Positions 11,346-21,736 of a stretch of 33,770 nt of DNA are shown here, in pieces; position 1 is the stretch's first letter; each line of letters opens with the position of its first letter. A program made the translations under genes and the position numbers. Where the stretch lies: positions 1 through 33,770 of the forward strand of contig JNEM01009159.1 in the NCBI GenBank assembly GCA_000697335.1. Direction: 5' to 3'. The notes beneath the pieces were generated by a model. The model saw nothing but the letters and a program-made list of their open reading frames with translations, was not told the origin of the DNA and searched no databases. This DNA comes from Conidiobolus incongruus B7586 (lineage: Eukaryota > Entomophthoromycota > Entomophthoromycetes > Entomophthorales > Conidiobolaceae).

Positions 11346-12434
11346 ATGAAGTTTGTTCATTCAATTACTGCTGCTGTATGTGTTGCTAGTATTGCTGGTC
11401 ATAGTAATTTGCACGAGCCTACTCCCAGAGGGAATCTTAAGTGGTTCGGTTATTGTTCTCGTGGCCAAGGATGTGACACTGCTTGTGATGCTCCTAGAGC
11501 TGCTTCCAATATTGATTCACCTTATGTTCAGAAAAAAGTGATCAAAAGAGGTCAAACTCTTGAAGTTAATTGGTTCAGACAAAATCATCCAGGTGGTTTT
11601 GTTCGTTTGGCTATGGTCCCTTTTGATCAATCTGATGATCCAGCAGCTTTTGATAAGCATGTCGTCCATTATTCATGTTATGAAACTGATTGTAGAGAAG
11701 ATCAACATGAAGAAGTTTTGGGCAAGAATAATGGTAATGGCTCCGGGCTCTGTACCACCAAATTCACTGTGCCTAAAAATCTACCAAACGGTAAGGTGAC
11801 TATGCAATGGCTCTGGTATGGTGGTGGTATTTATTTCGCTGAACAAGACACTTCTTTCGCTCACTATGTCAACTGTGCTGATATGATCATTGAAGGAGAT
11901 GATCCTGTTGATAATGCTCCCGTTCAGCCTACTTTCGACGCCAGAGACAGAGGTGCCGGATTAACTGGACAATGCCGCTACTGGTCCACAAACAGTGTCT
12001 TTGGATGCCCTAGAGGTTCTGAACAAAGAGATCAATGTGGATTTAGTAAAGAGCAATTTGGTGTCCCAGCTGAATATAATCCAGCTGCTAAACCTCCAGT
12101 GAACCCTCCCGCTCCTCAACCTTCATCCAATCCCCAGCCTCCTGTCAGTCCACCAGCTCCTCAACCTTCATCCAATCCTCAACCTCCTGTCAACCCTCCA
12201 AAACCACCCGTCTTCCCTTCAACTCCTGACAATAACACTACCCCACCTCCTACTCCTTCTCCAGCCCCTACACCTGCTCCTGAACCTGTTGATCAGAAAA
12301 CGAAGCAGCCCATGCCCGAAAAGCTTCCCGAGACAAAACAGCCAGAATCCAACAAAGAGAATGTAAAACCTCCAAATGAGAAACCTGAAACTAAACCTCA
12401 CCCAAAGAAATGCCATAAGAAAATCATACATTAA
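11346..12434 (+). CDS. Secreted LPMO-like copper protein with Pro-rich tail
   Basis: Single-exon gene, 362 aa, from the ATG at 11346; the in-frame codons before it (TTG TTA TTG GCG) are not a better start. Residues 1-18 are a signal peptide ending SIAG, leaving His19 as mature residue 1. The second candidate copper ligand is His81 in NHPGGFVRLAMVP, mature position 63, the same as in the paralogue at 3179. SFAHYVNCADM and the GQCRYWSTNSVFGCP module are also shared. After ~residue 250 the two diverge: this one continues into a tail rich in Pro, Ser, Gln and Asn with a 15-residue tandem repeat, then a Lys/Pro/Glu-rich end closing with KKCHKKIIH. Such a tail could be an O-glycosylated spacer or a cell-wall/polyanion-binding region (inference). 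The likely role is oxidative cleavage of chitin or another wall polysaccharide, or copper binding at the cell surface. CAZy family not assigned. Confidence 0.75.
   Translation: MKFVHSITAAVCVASIAGHSNLHEPTPRGNLKWFGYCSRGQGCDTACDAPRAASNIDSPYVQKKVIKRGQTLEVNWFRQNHPGGFVRLAMVPFDQSDDPAAFDKHVVHYSCYETDCREDQHEEVLGKNNGNGSGLCTTKFTVPKNLPNGKVTMQWLWYGGGIYFAEQDTSFAHYVNCADMIIEGDDPVDNAPVQPTFDARDRGAGLTGQCRYWSTNSVFGCPRGSEQRDQCGFSKEQFGVPAEYNPAAKPPVNPPAPQPSSNPQPPVSPPAPQPSSNPQPPVNPPKPPVFPSTPDNNTTPPPTPSPAPTPAPEPVDQKTKQPMPEKLPETKQPESNKENVKPPNEKPETKPHPKKCHKKIIH
12102..12191 (+). repeat. In-frame 45-bp tandem repeat, two units, in the Pro-rich tail
   Basis: Two adjacent 45-bp units (12102-12146, 12147-12191) encode NPPAPQPSSNPQPPV and SPPAPQPSSNPQPPV. 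A partial third unit (NPP, then KPPV) follows. The units differ at a few mostly silent positions, so the duplication is not brand-new. Unit number is likely to vary between strains. Confidence 0.85.
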
Positions 12435-14764
12435 TTTATCAACCATTTCAATTATCTTAATAAATTATATCAAGATTTTTATATTTAAAACATATCATAT
12501 ACTTGACTATTTTTAGTGATCTAATACACCTTTCGATAATGAACCTATATAAGTTTTTAATAATTGTTTACATAACTTAGAAATTTATACATTATGACAA
12601 GGTATACATTAAAACATTTTTTTTTGAAATATTTAGTAAAATTAGAATTTATTATCAAAATTTTTGACTACTGAAAATGCAATTTAACCTGTATTTACTG
12701 CCTTGATTAGTTTAAAAATTGGGTACCATATACCCAATATCAATTCAGTACTTTTAATCTAGAACCCATATGCTTAAATACTATTTGTAATTTGATGCAT
12801 TTACTAATAAAAATATGGCGTATATAATGTAATATTAATTATTAAAGTATTTTATTTTAAACAATAATAATTAATACTTTAATACTATTTAGAAAAAAAT
12901 ATATATATATTTAAAATCAAAAATTATTGATTTTAACTAGAATGTTAATAATATTTAATGATGTATTAAAGATTTTAAAATATTTATAAATATGATAATT
13001 TTTATATGATACTTGGGTATATTCGTAATTATTATCTTGGTGTTCAAAATTAAGTTTCATTTGACTTCGGACCTAAAATTGTTATAATTTAATATGGATT
13101 TTAATAATATTATAATAGTCAACAGCATAATTTATAGATCTTCAGTGATTTAATAGAAATATAATAATCAATTTAAGCATATATACACTTTCAACGATAT
13201 TCATCACTATATTTGAATATACATTTGTTCAACTGTTATATTTTTCAATTGAATTGAGAGTTACTATAATTTTATTAGTGATTATTGATCAACATGCAAA
13301 ATGCTATAATATATCATATATTGAAATTTTTAATAATATAAATTTATTTTAAAATCTTATTAATATAAATATAGAAATTATTAATTATATTTTAATAAAA
13401 TAAGCAAAATCTAATAAATATATCATTTTATATTGATAATATTAGAAATTATATATATTTTTTACCTATTATTGGTTTTATAAATATTAATCAATTGAAA
13501 AGTATTATTAATTTATAAATATTATAAATATTTAAATACTAGTGAATTCTAACTTATTTTCTATTTCTCATATTGGATAATAATCAATAATTAATAATAT
13601 TTATGATTTTATCTAATTAATAACACTATTCAATAAATATACAAATTAATAGTTTTTAATATTATTTTATATGATAAATAATTTAATTTATTTATAATTG
13701 AAAAATAAATAAGAGAAAATTATATTAAATCTTAAATATAAAAATAATTAATTATGAAACTAGAATGAAGTTATTAAGTGTTTTTTTCAATATTAATAGA
13801 TGAAAAAATTTATTTATAAAGGAGTATAACTATTTAAATATAATAAAGTTTTTTTTATAATTATTTGAAAAAATTAAACTAATTATAAGTAATTAAATGT
13901 AATAAATTTTTCTAAAAAAAATTAGGAAATTATAATTTGAAATTGGTTAATTTAATTTCAATTTATTAATAAAATAAGAATAAAAAACAATATTTTATTA
14001 TTTATATGATTTATTTATCAATTGACAGATTTTAGGTAATATTAAATTGTTGCTTTTGCTCTTTAACCCTACGCCTTAATGCATTAAAGATATGTAAATT
14101 CTGAATAATGAAAATAATTGCTCAGTTTAACCTATTTTATAATTTTTATTATTTAATTATTAAAATTGGTTATTAAAATATATTTAATCTAACAATATAT
14201 AATAGTTAATATTGTAAGAAAATAGCATTACAAATAATGAATTAAATAATTCATTAGACTTTATTGCAAGTTAATAAAGGAATATAAAAAATTAGATATT
14301 TCAATAGTGATAATTGTAAAGTTATGCACGTAACTTGATAAACAAATAGTATAGGATTTATTAATCAATTTTTCTGATTCTTTCAAAAATATTAGAATAA
14401 ATAGATATTATTTATAATCGGAAATTAATTCGTGACAAAAAAATAAAAATATGTAAATATGTATTTTATAGAATTAAAAATAATCGTGAACTAATTAAAT
14501 AAAAATTTTACAAATAATTATTTTCACTATTAATCTCCATCTAGCATCTCCTTCAATTCAGTATCTTAACAAAACACTTACTATTAATTTAATTAATCAA
14601 TATCAATTACAACTAAAAATTAAAATTAAAAATTTTCATTAAAATTTATGCTAACAATTAATAAAGATTTAACAAATTAATTCATAATTTAAATATTATA
14701 TTATTCATAATAAATATAAACTAATTAATACATTTTTCCACTAATACTAAAACCCAAACTTATT
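12435..14764. other. A+T-rich intergenic DNA between convergent genes
   Basis: This lies between the 3' ends of the LPMO-like gene (+) and the FHA gene (-), so both polyadenylation regions should be at its edges. The interior is among the most A/T-rich DNA in the window. I see no coding frame, structured RNA or transposon trace in it. Confidence 0.6.
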
Positions 14765-16059
14765 TTAAATTTTTAATTGATCGATCAATTGTACAATATT
14801 CTAAAATTCAATATTAATTTAATTAATAGAATATATCAAGCTAGGGGATTACCTTATTAGTCGTATTATTAATTAGCTTTAAATTATTAAGTTTGAGCTG
14901 GTGATTAAATGTTTTTAGGAATTGAATTTGGGAATCTAATTGTCTGCCTTGAGTTTCACTGTCTTGAATATGTTTCTAAAAATTGATTAGTTTTTGTGAA
15001 TTAATATTAGTGTAGTTAAATGGATAGTTACTTTAAGTTGGGTGATGAGTTCTGACGTCGTCGTTGAGTTTAATTCGTTGTTGAATTCATTATTGTTGTT
15101 GTCGCTACTAGTTGTGGCATTGGCATTGTTGGGTTCGTTATGTTCGGAGTTGAATACGTCTTTGCTCTTTGATTTTTTTACCTAATTAAATTCATTCATT
15201 ATTGAAATTATTATTATGATATTATTAGATTTACTTACAGATTTCTGCTTAAACTCTTTAGATCTAAAAAAAAACAAAAATTAATACAAAAAAAATATTA
15301 AAATTTATAAAAAGTTGAGTTACTTGATAGAATTAAGATTGTGAGTATGATTGACAGTTGGTATAATGGTCACTTTAGCACACACTTTTCTATATAAAAC
15401 TAAATAACAGTTACTGAAGTTAGAGATTGAATTCAAGTTTATAAATTACTAGTATTGTCATCGTTTAAAATATCGATACCAAGGTCCAAAATATCACCGG
15501 ATTTAAGTTCGAAAGCTTCACTCTCCTCTCCGTCCAAACTGAGTCGCGTGCCATTGACGTAAGTGCCATTACTACTCTTGATATCTTTTATCCAAACCTA
15601 AACAACTCAATTAATTCAAAATCAATATAATTATAAATGTTGAATACTTTGCCGTTTTCACTCCAAATCTCCGCATGATTCCTACTTAGGACTTTACTCT
15701 CGAAGAAACCGTTATTCGGCTCGGGTAAAGTTTTCATACTCACTTGTCTACCAATTTTTAATTTTTCAAATAATTCTATAGTTTTGGAATTTTTAAAACT
15801 GTCGAATAGCGGATCTAACACGAGAGTGGGTGGTAATTGATCTATTATTACGGGGTTGCCATTGTTATTGCCACTGCTAGTGCCTTTTATGACTTGGGGT
15901 TTGAAGTATTTAGTCTCTGGGATAGATTAGTAAATAATTTTAGATTGAATAAGAATTAGGTTTACTTTTTTGTTTAATTACTTTGATATCTTCAAGTTGA
16001 TTATTACTACTATTATTGTTATTACTATTATTAAATTTAGCAGTTTGAAAATCTGACAT
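14765..16059 (-). CDS. FHA-domain protein, Far10/Vps64/SLMAP type
   Basis: Eight exons on the minus strand: 16059-15966, 15916-15648, 15597-15450, 15399-15324, 15263-15239, 15181-15032, 14975-14853, 14800-14765. All phases agree; introns are 49-60 nt; product 306 aa. A low-complexity Asn-rich start is followed by a full FHA domain at ~residues 65-180: LKIGR, NNGFFESKVLSRNHAEIW, then IKDIKSSNGTYVNGTRL. These are the Gly-Arg, Ser-Arg-Asn-His and Ser-Asn-Gly phosphothreonine-binding residues. The NGFFESKVLSRNHAEIW block is typical of Far10/Vps64, HAM-4 and SLMAP, which anchor STRIPAK phosphatase complexes at membranes and act in cell fusion and pheromone arrest. The C-terminus is a short coiled coil (SELITQLK ... 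IVQLIDQLKI) and, unlike the usual family members, carries no tail-anchor membrane segment in this model. The last 36-nt exon is the weakest; reading through its intron would instead stop after three residues. Confidence 0.78.
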
Positions 16060-16313
16060 ATTTTAAATAATTGATTATTGATTTTTTTAAAAGATTAAGG
16101 ATTGAAATTTGATAAAATTTACCTATATTCATTTAATCCCTTAATATTAATTCAGTTTATTTAATGTTATTGGGTGTTACTCAATTTGGTAAACTATCAC
16201 AATTCAACGTTAACCATAAAGTTTAACATTTATTAAATATATAAAACAATTTTGTAATATTATGTATAGTATAAAATTATTAAGTCTATGAATCTATTAT
16301 TAAAATCTAAATT

Positions 16314-17718
16314 TTATCTCCTTTTATAAATACCGGGTTTCAATTTAGGAGCTGGTAGTTTGGGGTTGACTTTTAATTTAGGATTCAGTTTGAAATCTAT
16401 TAATATAAACATTTTGTTACTTTCGTCCTAATAGTCGTCATTATCAATACCATGTATATTAATAATAATGTAAATATAGTACCTGTTTGACTAGTTCAAA
16501 CTCAAAATGTAGTTTCATAAATTGAATCAATTTTTCAATACTTTCGAATTGACTCTTAATTTCTGCTATTTCTAATTCGCCACTAGAAAAAATGATGGTT
16601 AGTAATAAGAAATGGAGTTTGTAAGCATGAATTACTTATGTCTCAAAATTCGCTTAGTCTCCTTCAAAAATTTGACATAGTTCACACCCATGAGAGAAAG
16701 ACTGAAAATCACATAGTCACATGTCTTATTCTTCAATGGCACTGATAGAATATCACAAGGAGTGATGAATTTGTTGCCCTTGACTAAGTCGAAAGAATTG
16801 ATCCTGACAAATTTGTAATCCTGCAAACTTTCAGCAATCTTGGCTTCCCCACATCCCATATCAGCTACGAAGATGGTTCTGTTGGGTTTGACGGATTTGA
16901 AGAAATTGATGAATACGTCATTAGAATTGAGTGGCCAGCTTTCAGTTTGCGAGTTGAAGCAAGTGTGGTAATCTTTAGATAGTTGGGGATTGCTCTGAAA
17001 TTGGGAGTATGCCTCCTCGCTGGGGGTTGTGTACAATAACTCGTTGAACTGGCGGAATTTTTACTCCAGCTAGTTGTTTTTGATTTTGAGCTGTAATAGA
17101 GCCAAGTTTTTGGCAGGGACAGTTTCTTTGATAATATTGGTTGATTCATCCTAATGGCCATTAAACAATTGCTTGATATGGTGGAAAATTTAATTACCCT
17201 TTGTTCTTTTAACTTTTTTTTCAATTTTACTTTATTATAAATAAAAAGATTATTATAATATTCAAAATATATAAATTATTTTCATTATCTTTGTAGTCTT
17301 TTTCTTATCTACTGGATTATTACTTTTAGGTTCTGATACTTTAGCACTTTCCTTATCTATATCAATTTTCCAATAATTATAAAATTGTAAAATGTCCAAT
17401 GAATAATTAAAAATATACCCTGATGTACCGATCCCGATTCGATATTTTCGTTAATAACATTATTTGTATTTGTCTCCTTAATTTCATTATCGATAACTTG
17501 TTTCGCTTTCTTATTATTCTTTTTCTTTTTGTCTTTAGTATTACTATCCACTTGAATTTCTCTCTTATTATTGGGTTTAGCTTGGTCTTTTGTTTCAGCA
17601 GTAGTAGTTTCAAGCGCAGTAGCGGTAATAGAACTTTGATTTTTTGGTTTGGGAGTTTTTTTCTAATTTCAGAAGGTAAATTCCAACCAGGTACTTGAAA
17701 TAAATTAGTTAATCTCAT
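16314..17718 (-). CDS. RRP8: RRP8 nucleolar rRNA methyltransferase, frame broken at A-runs
   Basis: The N-terminus LFQVPGWNLPSEI and C-terminus KPGIYKRR match Rrp8 ends. The core has motif I VADMGCGEAKIAESL, then PCDILSVPLKNKTCDYVIFSLSLMG, the SAM-dependent Rossmann fold that methylates N1 of an adenine in large-subunit rRNA (A645 of yeast 25S). Exons read: 17718-17419; one from 17356 with uncertain end; one ending at 17198; 17150-16636; 16582-16483; 16427-16314. Introns seen are 47-62 nt. Three places do not read in one frame: the A7 run at 17656-17662 (one A short), and AAAA at 17084-17087 (one short) with AAAAA at 17058-17062 (one extra). The last two compensate within ~30 nt, in the segment corresponding to yeast LTPLQQKMMAKLTGSRFRWINE. 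Everything else is conserved, so assembly error in homopolymers or a recently disabled allele are the main readings. A Lys-rich, disordered N-terminal arm fits nucleolar localisation. Confidence 0.8.
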
Positions 17719-19383
17719 TATTATTTTGAAATTTGTTTTGTTAATTGATTAATTTAGTGAAATTCAAAAATTTATATAAAATAATTTGATAGAAATTGAT
17801 ATGGAATTATTGGGTGTTTTATTTATAATTCAGAATACAAAATATAATCAATAAAATTATATTATTTATTAGAGATAGGCATAAGTTTTGAATCTACTTG
17901 AGTATGTTTGAAAATTCATTTTAAAAAAATCTACGGAATTAATAATGCTGTTCAGTTTGATACCTGGAATTTTCAATTACATTGTCTTTCTTTAAACCTT
18001 CGTTAATAGAAATATTAAAAAACATTGATCATTTAAATTATATATGTTTAATATCACATTAATGGTTACCCTAAAATATATTATGTAACAATTACATTTT
18101 CATCAAATATTCACTGCATTATTAATTCACAAAATTATTAAATTGTATTTATAGGATATTTGTCATTGATTATAAAAACTTGAAAATTTTCTATTTATTA
18201 AACAGTTAGTATATAAATATTGGGAAAAAGTATGATTAACTGAATTATATATTCAACAATTATCATGTGAATAGAGTAATGATGAGCGAATATTTAAGAA
18301 AGACGATTACCTGTTTTAATAAACCACATGTATTGAAAACTTATGTTTATCTCTAATATTATGACATTAAAATTAGATAATTTTGATCAAGGTTGATAAT
18401 GATATTTTTCATTAATGTATAATTGAATAATTTAACTGATATTATTAAATATTTATTACTAGAACAACAAATAAGAGTTTAAAATATCATATAACTGTGT
18501 ACATGAGCTAACTTAAATAATAAAATATATTCTTAATTTTGTGATAATAAATATAAATGGTTTTACATATTTTACAATGTTTTAATATAAATTAACTTTT
18601 AATTCCGAATTATGACCCTATTTGAGCATATGTTGGAATTTAAATTGGTAAAATATTTTATAATAAAAGATTTTGGAAAAAGATATACTGAAAATATGGC
18701 TTAATTATATACTATTAAATAAATGTAGATTCAATGGTTGATTTAAGTTGAAAACTTAATTTTTTCCAATATGTAGATTATGATACTTGCGAATTGTATA
18801 GAATACATATAAAAGTAATCAATATTAATATTAGCATTTTGTAATATTAAATCTCAAAAATTAATGATAAATAAACATGCAACTTTGAATTAGTGTTATT
18901 AGTTAGATTACAATACTATTAAAGTTATTAGTTAAAAACAAATCATTATACCTTGCATTTATATCTATCTTGGCATTACGGTTATCTGAAGCAATTAATT
19001 TTTAAAATATTTTAATTAGAGCAAAATTAATTTAATTCAATTGTTTTCTTATAATGCTAAAATGCTTAAATAATAAAATAATTGTGTATATCACTATGTA
19101 AATAACTAAAAATATTACCAACAAGTAGAGTTATTTGTCTTATTCTATGAATAATAGATTTATATTAAATAATCAGAAAAATTATATCAGAAATTTACTA
19201 ATTACTATGTTCCAGATTTAGTAATATATTCAAAAAATTGATTAACTAAAATATTTAATTTTTTCAATATCGAGCTCAAACCCTCATAAAATAATCAATA
19301 CACAGATTATTTTTAAAAATTTTTTGTATATGATGAAAAAAAGTATTAAGTTAATTTTATATTGGTCGCAGTGCTTGAATTAA
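17719..19383. other. A+T-rich intergenic DNA, no gene seen
   Basis: Upstream flank of RRP8; no convincing frame or structured element on either strand. The first few hundred bases probably hold the RRP8 promoter, but I cannot point to a specific site. Confidence 0.55.
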
Positions 19384-19632
19384 TCTTTTTACCGCATATA
19401 TCATGGTTTAAGCACAATAAATCTATTCAACATTGGATTGTTAATTCTAGAGTTCACAGATTATATAAACAGTTTAATGTGTGCTTCCACGAAATTTGTA
19501 TTAGTAAAACCTCGCATCTTGAATGAAGTAATGAAACATATAAGTTGTGACCCAATTAATGTGATGCAGTACAGCTGTCAGATGGTACTTCACCAAGGAA
19601 ATTTGTTGTTAATTCCACCAAAAAGGCCATAG
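19384..19632 (+). pseudogene. Unidentified coding-like fragment
   Basis: An 82-codon open frame following an in-frame TAA, with no ATG near its start. The part from ~19450 has notably richer amino-acid variety than random readings here (for example VKPRILNEVMKHISC and QYSCQMVLHQGNLLLIPPKRP) and a local rise in G+C. It is isolated: no adjoining exon could be found upstream, although a larger spliced gene is possible. I do not recognise the family. Most likely it is the 3' end of a decayed gene or transposon; a live small gene is less likely. Confidence 0.3.
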
Positions 19633-20770
19633 TGGTTAATTCTAGTTGTTGAGATTAATCTTAGCTATTTTATCATCTAATTTTCTAATGGATATTACCA
19701 ATTTAATGTATTATTCACATTAATTATCAAATTTTAATTAAGCTAATTCATTCTAGCCAACTTTTCATTAATCATCAAATTCAATTTCAATTTTTAAAAT
19801 AACGACTAATTGACCAATTAAAATAGAGTAAATTAATCCCCTCAAAGTTAATCGAAAAAATTTTAAATTTATCACAAAAATAAACTAAAAAAAGCTTAAC
19901 ATCATGAAAATTTCTTTAGTATAGAAAAAATTAAAAAGAAAGAGCCTAATTGTTAAAATATTATAGTTTAATTTATTTTTTTATTAGATTTAAATTTTTG
20001 AAGATGTTAATTAAAATTATAATATAAATATTGTAATGAATTGAAAATTTTGATTAATTTATATTTGTGATAATTCAGTTGTTTGAATATTTTAGTTGAA
20101 ATAAAATTGAGTGAATAATGGTAAATAAATGTTGATTACTTGATAAATGCTCATTTAATGAATGCTTTAAGATAAAAATAATTTGCAAGAGTATTTGGTC
20201 AATATACATTTCATACATCGTCCATTTATATAATTTTCTTCACTAGACTAATAATTACAAACCAGTAAATATAATGGTGAATCTATTTTTAAATAATGAT
20301 TTAATAATTGTCGAATTCTTGAATATTACTCATCAAATAACAGGTACTCAAAATGCTAAAGTGAATTCTTAATTTTAAAGTTGACCAATTAAAAACCACC
20401 AATTAAATTAATTTAATCAAAATATTGATGACCAATTTTAATTGGATGATTAATATAATTAGAACCTTTAATTGGATATTTTGGATAATGAGAAAAGCCG
20501 ATTTAATTATAATAAAAATTAAAAACAAGTTTAGTGGATTGCTTTATATACTAGATAAATGACTTTTGAATTAGAATATTAACTTTGATTAAAAGTCGTT
20601 TAATTGAATATTATTGTTTTCAAATTTAAGTTTAGAATATCCCTTAAACAATTGTTTCAACCAATCAAATCATCAATCATTTGATAGTTAGTGCTTTTTA
20701 TTTATCTCAAATAGGAAGATTCAATTCAACTAGAAACAAATATAAAAAATGTATGGATATGTCATAGAAA
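19633..20770. other. A+T-rich intergenic DNA, no gene seen
   Basis: No reading frame or repeat of note. From about 20640 onward CCAAT-like words begin to appear, marking the approach to the promoter region of the PUF gene. Confidence 0.5.
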
Positions 20771-20775
20771 TTGAG

Positions 20776-21017
20776 CCAATCAGAAAGAACATGGATAATA
20801 TAATTGATTAAGAAAAAGAGGCTGATTAATACAATTAGTAAAAACCTCTAATTATCACTGAGAATTTGAAAGTTTTCATAAAATGATTAAATTTGATATT
20901 TGAGACATCTTTTGAAGTTTAAAATTTCTCAAATGGCTGATAGTTCATAAGAGATCAACGCATCTCACACTCGACCAATGGTGTTCCAGATTTAGGATTG
21001 ACGTGTCATCTTATTGG
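20776..21017 (+). promoter_or_regulatory. Candidate promoter block: CCAAT boxes and a TGAC-GT-GTCA dyad
   Basis: CCAAT occurs at 20776-20780 (AGCCAATCAG) and 20975-20979, and its complement ATTGG at 21013-21017. Between the last two lies TGACGTGTCA (20999-21008), a perfect TGAC..GTCA dyad reminiscent of ATF/CREB-type bZIP sites. The block sits directly upstream of the ATG-free leader of the PUF gene, the right place for a promoter. The factors involved are inferred from site shape only. Confidence 0.35.
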
Positions 21018-21061
21018 ATTAAATGTGAGTCATTTCAAAATCATTCAAACTATTCTCTAAC

Positions 21062-21736
21062 AATATAAATACATCTTTATAACCTTAAATTGCTTCTTGG
21101 TCATATTTGTAACTAGTGTTTTTTCTAAATAATATCTTTTTTATCCAAAATTTGACAACCTCTTCCTGCCCTTCAATCAATTAATTAGTTAATTAGTTAA
21201 TTAGTTTATAAAATTAAACTATAATTATTACATTGCATTCCATCATTATCCAGTGTTCATTTAACATTTTACACTCAAATTAAATAATCTTAGAATATCT
21301 CATATAAAATCATCGTATTGTTCAATATTAACTGAACTAACCATCAGAAACATTTAAGCTCTAATTCCAACGAGTAAGGCGTCTAATTAATATTACTCTT
21401 TCAACATTATCGCTCCTGAAAACTTTGTTTCACAACCATTAACAACTTCCCATCTAAAAATACGCAAACTTAATTATTCTTCTACAATACTTAATAACCC
21501 CATTCAATTGCATCAATTAATATCTTTTACCTGAATTTGATTTTTTCTCACCCAAAAAGAATTTCATTCTCATTCTTCACATTATAAAATAACCATCACG
21601 TCCCTTTTCTTTTATTCTTCATTTATCATCTTGTAAATTATATTTCCTCTTAATTAATTCTTCTTTACTCTCTCCTTAACATTCAAAATACTTCTTATTT
21701 AATCCCCTTTTCTCTAAATATATAATATCTGTTATC
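21062..21736 (+). promoter_or_regulatory. Long pyrimidine-rich leader without any ATG
   Basis: Reading every line from 21062 to the start codon at 21737, I find no ATG in any frame, although the A/T-rich composition should give several. The segment is poor in G and rich in C/T tracts (for example TTCCTCTTAATTAATTC near 21643). This is what a long scanned 5' UTR would look like and it supports the chosen start. Where transcription begins is not known. An unspliced leader with unstructured, protein-binding pyrimidine tracts is the simplest reading. Confidence 0.5.
21181..21204 (+). repeat. TTAATTAG microsatellite, three units
   Basis: Three perfect copies of the octamer TTAATTAG followed by TTTATA, inside the leader of the PUF gene. 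It is a simple repeat likely to vary in unit number. Confidence 0.85.

Noticed and set aside
12219-12446. Minus-strand frame opposite the Pro-rich tail
   Set aside because: It is the antisense of a codon-biased Pro/Lys-rich region, giving an Arg/Trp/Phe-rich reading with no family features.
16865-17224. Ser/Thr-rich 119-codon frame on the minus strand inside RRP8
   Set aside because: It overlaps the methyltransferase exon in another frame and crosses a clear 47-nt intron (17151-17197); the Rrp8 reading has the conserved motifs.
17423-17698. Hydrophobic plus-strand frame opposite the RRP8 N-terminus
   Set aside because: It is the complement of a Lys/Asn-rich segment, which automatically reads as Phe/Ile/Leu-rich; no membrane-protein pattern beyond that.
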